Shown: positions 60,653 through 64,000 of the stretch, piece after piece
How positions within the stretch are numbered: the stretch's first letter is position 1
Layout: every line of letters begins with the position of its first letter
Notes under the pieces: model-generated
Databases searched by the model: none
Told to the model about the DNA's origin: nothing
Seen by the model: the letters and a program-made list of their open reading frames with translations, nothing else
NCBI RefSeq assembly: GCF_900176335.1
Contig: NZ_FWXW01000003.1
Location: 347,660-411,659 of the forward strand
Direction: 5' to 3'
DNA from: Papillibacter cinnamivorans DSM 12816
GTDB lineage: Bacteria; Bacillota; Clostridia; Oscillospirales; Oscillospiraceae
Length of the DNA: 64,000 nt
Translations under genes and position numbers: made by a program

Positions 60653-62638
60653 ATGACAACATCGGCGTATCTATCGTTTGTCGTTCTGGCGATTATTTTT
60701 CTCTTTCTGCTGCTTGCCATCGGATATGCAACCAAGAGATGGACCAAAAACGCGGAGGATTTCGTACTGTCCGGACGTGAGACCGGCACCTTCGTGGGCG
60801 CCACCTCCATGCTGGCGATCATCTATGCCGGCACCATATTCGTGCTGCTGCCCAACTTTGCGATGCTGTTCGGATTCTGGGGCGCCGCGGCATGGGCAAT
60901 CTGCCTCACCATCGGTTATATCATCTATACGCTTGCCATGGGAAGCGTTGCCAGACGGTGCGGCGCAACCACCCTTTCCGAATGGATGGAGACCCGATTT
61001 GACGGCCGCGTGCGCACCATCACCGCCATCGGAGGCCTGCTGGGGATGAGCGGAATTTTGGCAAACAACATCGCCTCCTTTGCCAATTCCCTGTCCGCGT
61101 ATCTCGGCATCCAAACCTGGATTGCCGTGCTGGCATGCTTCGTGGTCATGCTGATATTCACCTACTTCAGCGGCATGTGGGCGGTCAACGCCACCAACAT
61201 TTTTCAGGGAATCATGGGTGTGATCCTGATTCCCCTGTTTGTCATTCTCGTTGCCTACAGGACCGGCGGTCTGGCTGCTCTGGAGGCCAACTGGCCGGGC
61301 CCCGGAGACTGGATGACCAGCGGCCTTACCGGAAACAGTCTGTCGACGGTTTCGCTCCGGTATCCCAGCGTACTCACGTTTTCCATTCTGCTGGGCTTCT
61401 TCCTAATTTGGGGCAGCAACTACTATTATCTCCGGATCGCGTCGGCACGGAACGAGAAGACCGCCAAGCGGAGCATGATCTCCGCCTCCCTTGTCGCGGT
61501 TCCCCTGCTGATGCTGCCGCTCTGCCTTGCCGGATCTTTTATCGCCACCTTGTACCCCACCACCTTCAAGCCCATCGGGACCCTTGCCGGAACCGCGGCA
61601 TACGGATTTATGCTTGCCAATCTCGGCGCGTTCATCGGCGCGCTCATGATGGTGTCCACCATGGCGGCGGCGATTTCCACCGGTTCCACCGCCCTGATCG
61701 GAGCCACCTCGCTGGGCAGCCGGGATATTTATCAGAGAAACTTCAATCCCGACGCCACCCCGGAAAAGATGCTGAAGCCCACGCGGCTCATCATGCTGCT
61801 CATCGGGATCGTGACGCTGATCCTGTGCTTTTTCCCGGGCGGGCCCACCTACCTGTTCGCTTTTGCCAACGCCTGGCTCGGCCCGCCGGCGGTGCTTCTG
61901 GTGCTGGGTGTGTTCTGGAGAAAACTCACACCGACGGCCGCATTTTACTCCGTTCTTGCCGGCATGCTCGTCATGGCGGTACTCACCGTGCTGGACGATA
62001 TCACGGGTATCTGGAGAATCAGCCAGTATATGCACGTGGGAATCGCAGGACTGATCGTCACGCTGGGCCTGGCCCTTCTTCTCAATCCCTTCTGCAAGTC
62101 CAAATACTACGGGGCCCCGGACTGGAACGCGGACGCGAAAACCGGGAGGCGCGAAGCCCTCAAACCCGAGCCGGAGGATGTTGAAATTCTTAAGCTGATT
62201 GCTTCCGGCATCGATCAGATGGTGGAGATCGTGGACTATTCCGGCCGGGATTCCCGTTTTTCAAGCCGGTGCGTGGAACGGCTGGACCGGGGAGGATATA
62301 TCCAAAGAGAAAAGCTTTCCGGCGCGGGATTCTATTCCTTTTCCATCACGGAAACGGGAAAGGCGGCTCTGCCGGCCGGGACCGACACGGAGAGGCGGTT
62401 GGAGGCCCTCCGGCTCACGCCGTTTACCCTGAACTATCTGGAAAGACTGATTGCGTCGCAGGAGGAAGGAATCAAGTGGCTTACGGAGCAGGGGAAGACA
62501 GCCGGGCAGATCATCGCCATCAATTCCGCCCTGTTCCGCAAAGGTTATGTGGGAGAAGCGGGTATGCTCCGCCGCGTGTATTACGCGACGAAAAAAGCCA
62601 AGCAGACGGTCGGGGAGTTTGCGCAGAAAGCCGTATAA
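60653..62638 (+). CDS. Sodium:solute symporter with C-terminal winged-helix extension (module 2)
   Basis: 661 residues. SSS-family transporter over about 1-485 (DFVLSGRETGTF, ASARNEKTAKRSM, STALIGATSLGSRDIYQR, FPGGPTYLFAFANAWLGPPA), then a soluble C-terminus with two winged-helix-like repeats at about 506-575 (EDVEILKLIASG, LDRGGYIQREKL, SITETGKAAL) and 587-655. Same layout as the protein at 41331, so the two are paralogues. Ribosome site GAAAGGAG. Likely imports the substrate of the neighbouring hydrolases. Confidence 0.88.
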   Translation: MTTSAYLSFVVLAIIFLFLLLAIGYATKRWTKNAEDFVLSGRETGTFVGATSMLAIIYAGTIFVLLPNFAMLFGFWGAAAWAICLTIGYIIYTLAMGSVARRCGATTLSEWMETRFDGRVRTITAIGGLLGMSGILANNIASFANSLSAYLGIQTWIAVLACFVVMLIFTYFSGMWAVNATNIFQGIMGVILIPLFVILVAYRTGGLAALEANWPGPGDWMTSGLTGNSLSTVSLRYPSVLTFSILLGFFLIWGSNYYYLRIASARNEKTAKRSMISASLVAVPLLMLPLCLAGSFIATLYPTTFKPIGTLAGTAAYGFMLANLGAFIGALMMVSTMAAAISTGSTALIGATSLGSRDIYQRNFNPDATPEKMLKPTRLIMLLIGIVTLILCFFPGGPTYLFAFANAWLGPPAVLLVLGVFWRKLTPTAAFYSVLAGMLVMAVLTVLDDITGIWRISQYMHVGIAGLIVTLGLALLLNPFCKSKYYGAPDWNADAKTGRREALKPEPEDVEILKLIASGIDQMVEIVDYSGRDSRFSSRCVERLDRGGYIQREKLSGAGFYSFSITETGKAALPAGTDTERRLEALRLTPFTLNYLERLIASQEEGIKWLTEQGKTAGQIIAINSALFRKGYVGEAGMLRRVYYATKKAKQTVGEFAQKAV

Positions 62639-62788
62639 TTCCGGTTAGGCATTCGACATCCGGCTGCACGCGTATTCCCTTTATCCCGTATGCAGTGAGC
62701 CGCCGGAGGAATGCGCACTGCCGCAAGCCGCGCCGGCGGAAGTTTGCCGACGCTGAACGTTGGTACACATTGGGAAAGGAGTAAAAAG

Positions 62789-63343
62789 ATGAATAAGCGC
62801 TACTTATGGTGGTGGACTGTCTGGATAGGGTTGGCAAGCGGGCTGTTCTGCATTATTTACGCCAATCTGCCGATCATGAAGCACAACATCATGTGGATGG
62901 CATTCGTAGCTCTGCCGATCTACTTCGGGGTGGGGGCTCCGCTGAAGAAATTTCCCCATTTTTTCTTCAGCATGCTGTCGGGAGTCGCCTGGGGAATGGT
63001 CATGCTGTTTTTTATCGGGAAAATGATGGGCGCCGGTTTCACGGCTCCCGTGTCCATGTTTGTGGTCGTGGGGATCTGCACGACCCTCTGCGTGGGCCTG
63101 CACATGATTTTGCTGGGGAATACGGTGTTCGGCGTGGTCCCCATGATTTTCGGCGGTCTTTCAATGACCTTTTGTGCCGGAGGCCAGAACCTCATCGGCG
63201 TAATCGGTTCCCTGACGGGCGGTTTTCTTCTGGGAGTCGCAATTTCCGAAGGAGGAAGGCTTATGCAGAAGATGAAATACTTTTCTGAAAAGCCGGAGAC
63301 ACCGGAAGAGACGAAGGCGGAATCCGCAGAAGCGGAGCGCTGA
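62789..63343 (+). CDS. DUF1097 family membrane protein
   Basis: 184 residues from ATG 62789 with GGAAAGGAG upstream. Five to six hydrophobic helices (VWIGLASGLFCIIYA, MAFVALPIYFGVG, FFFSMLSGVAWGMVMLFFIG, SMFVVVGICTTLCVGLHM, TVFGVVPMIFGGLSMTF, LIGVIGSLTGGFLLGV) and an acidic, Glu-rich tail. The layout fits DUF1097 inner-membrane proteins, of unknown function, often near transporters. Lies 150 bases after the symporter and before the second lactonase-like gene, so it may be part of the module. Confidence 0.75.
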   Translation: MNKRYLWWWTVWIGLASGLFCIIYANLPIMKHNIMWMAFVALPIYFGVGAPLKKFPHFFFSMLSGVAWGMVMLFFIGKMMGAGFTAPVSMFVVVGICTTLCVGLHMILLGNTVFGVVPMIFGGLSMTFCAGGQNLIGVIGSLTGGFLLGVAISEGGRLMQKMKYFSEKPETPEETKAESAEAER

Positions 63344-63423
63344 ACTTCTCTTTGCCCTGCAAACTGCGAAAATGTATACTGTAATTGGAAGAATTGCCAT
63401 ACTTTAATAAAGGAGGATTTGCA

Positions 63424-64000
63424 ATGAGCGGATACGGAATGCCGGAAGTCAAAACCAAGCAGAGGCCCGTGCTGCCGGACTGGAAGCCCTACCCCTATAC
63501 GGTGCTCCCCATCCCGGTAATGAAATCGGAGGGAATTACAAAGGGGATCTTCACCTACCTTCTGTACTACGATCAGACCATGACGATTTACGGGGGCTGC
63601 TTCCTCATCCGGGGAGTGACGGGGCACAACATCCTCGTGGACACGGGGCCCACCGTGGAGGACTTCAAAGCCCACGGCTACCCCTGCGAAGGGATCAAGC
63701 CCATGCCCGAGGCCCTTAAGGAAGCCACGGGGCTTACAACCGACGACATCGACACGGTGATTTTCACCCAGCTGCATCACGACCACTGCCCTCTGGCCCA
63801 GATGTTCAGGCACGCCAAGCTGATCGTCCAGAAGGACGAGTGGAACGGAGTACATAACGCCCCGGCCTGCTATAAGTTTCTCTACAATCCGGAGTATCTG
63901 GAAGGACTGAACCCCGCCTTTGTGGACGGGGACGTGTTCGACATCTTCCCGGGTATTCACCTGCTCTACACCCCCGGGCATACCCCGGGTGGGCAGTCGG
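63424..64000 (+). CDS. Metallo-beta-lactamase-fold hydrolase, partial at window end
   Basis: 192 codons are visible from ATG 63424 (AAGGAGGATTTGCA upstream); the gene runs off the window. Lactonase-like MBL protein with GHNILVDTGP, then a metal motif TQLHHDHCP in which the first His of HxHxDH is Gln116; His118, Asp120 and His121 remain. A later His is in YTPGHTPGGQS. It differs from the gene at 59744, which has all metal ligands. Together they may act on related compounds. Identity beyond fold is uncertain. Confidence 0.8.
   Translation, partial: MSGYGMPEVKTKQRPVLPDWKPYPYTVLPIPVMKSEGITKGIFTYLLYYDQTMTIYGGCFLIRGVTGHNILVDTGPTVEDFKAHGYPCEGIKPMPEALKEATGLTTDDIDTVIFTQLHHDHCPLAQMFRHAKLIVQKDEWNGVHNAPACYKFLYNPEYLEGLNPAFVDGDVFDIFPGIHLLYTPGHTPGGQS

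Noticed and set aside
1..64000. CRISPR array, prophage, integrase or tRNA genes
   Set aside because: No regularly spaced short repeats, phage-type genes, recombinase or cloverleaf with a GTTCGAA-type loop was found by reading; a tRNAscan or HMM run would be decisive.

Overview
The window looks like chromosomal DNA of a GC-rich, endospore-forming member of the class Clostridia, probably related to the Oscillospiraceae. Support for this comes from a germination protease (gpr), the RicT/DarA/HolB cluster typical of Firmicutes, a GerMN lipoprotein, DacF-type and LtaS-type envelope enzymes, a class II (B12) ribonucleotide reductase, and strong GGAGG ribosome sites with frequent TTG/GTG starts. No rRNA, tRNA, CRISPR array, prophage or transposase was recognised. 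The taxonomic call is inference.

Layout. 1-13 kb: TVP38-type membrane protein, asnB, pyrG, class II RNR (nrdJ), an LtaS-like sulfatase, a PHP hydrolase and a MATE transporter. 13-24 kb: exonuclease III, a ricT-holB-darA-decarboxylase cluster, nadE, a split transketolase behind glyS, and rpsT. 24-32 kb: gpr, amtB-glnK behind an attenuator-like leader, a YyaL/SSP411 protein followed by three tiny genes, and a D,D-carboxypeptidase. 32-39 kb: comEA-like gene, two-component system and GerMN lipoprotein in one operon; metY; a MaoC protein; a type 4 uracil-DNA glycosylase. 38.6-43.3 kb and 57.8-64 kb: two paralogous sigma-54 modules. 43-57 kb: zinc-ribbon protein, cobalamin adenosyltransferase plus TSCPD protein, CoA-transferase (atoDA), a two-component/HtrA operon, a degenerate polysaccharide deacetylase, a secreted beta-propeller protein, an HD protein, a second MaoC protein and a DUF169 protein.

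Two things stand out. First, a family of four same-orientation, roughly 205-base structured elements (near 4.97, 37.08, 46.80 and 52.30 kb). Each is bounded on both sides by a copy of the local hairpin, which looks like the resident transcription terminator in at least three cases. The hairpins differ from site to site but match within a site, so each insertion seems to have duplicated a whole hairpin of about 29-41 bases. Stems inside the element show paired changes between copies. Second, two paralogous modules, each with a PAS-AAA+-Fis sigma-54 activator, a GG-N10-GC sigma-54 promoter with palindromic or repeated upstream sites, a metal-dependent hydrolase (cyclase family or metallo-beta-lactamase fold), and a sodium:solute symporter carrying a C-terminal cytosolic extension that reads as two winged-helix domains. 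They look like inducible uptake-and-hydrolysis systems for unidentified small molecules.

The genes suggest an anaerobe using nitrogen from ammonium (amtB, glnK, asnB), B12-dependent deoxynucleotide synthesis (nrdJ, with an adenosyltransferase elsewhere in the window), and CoA-ester fermentation (atoDA and two MaoC proteins). Starts were chosen from Shine-Dalgarno spacing and are stated where they differ from the longest reading frame.
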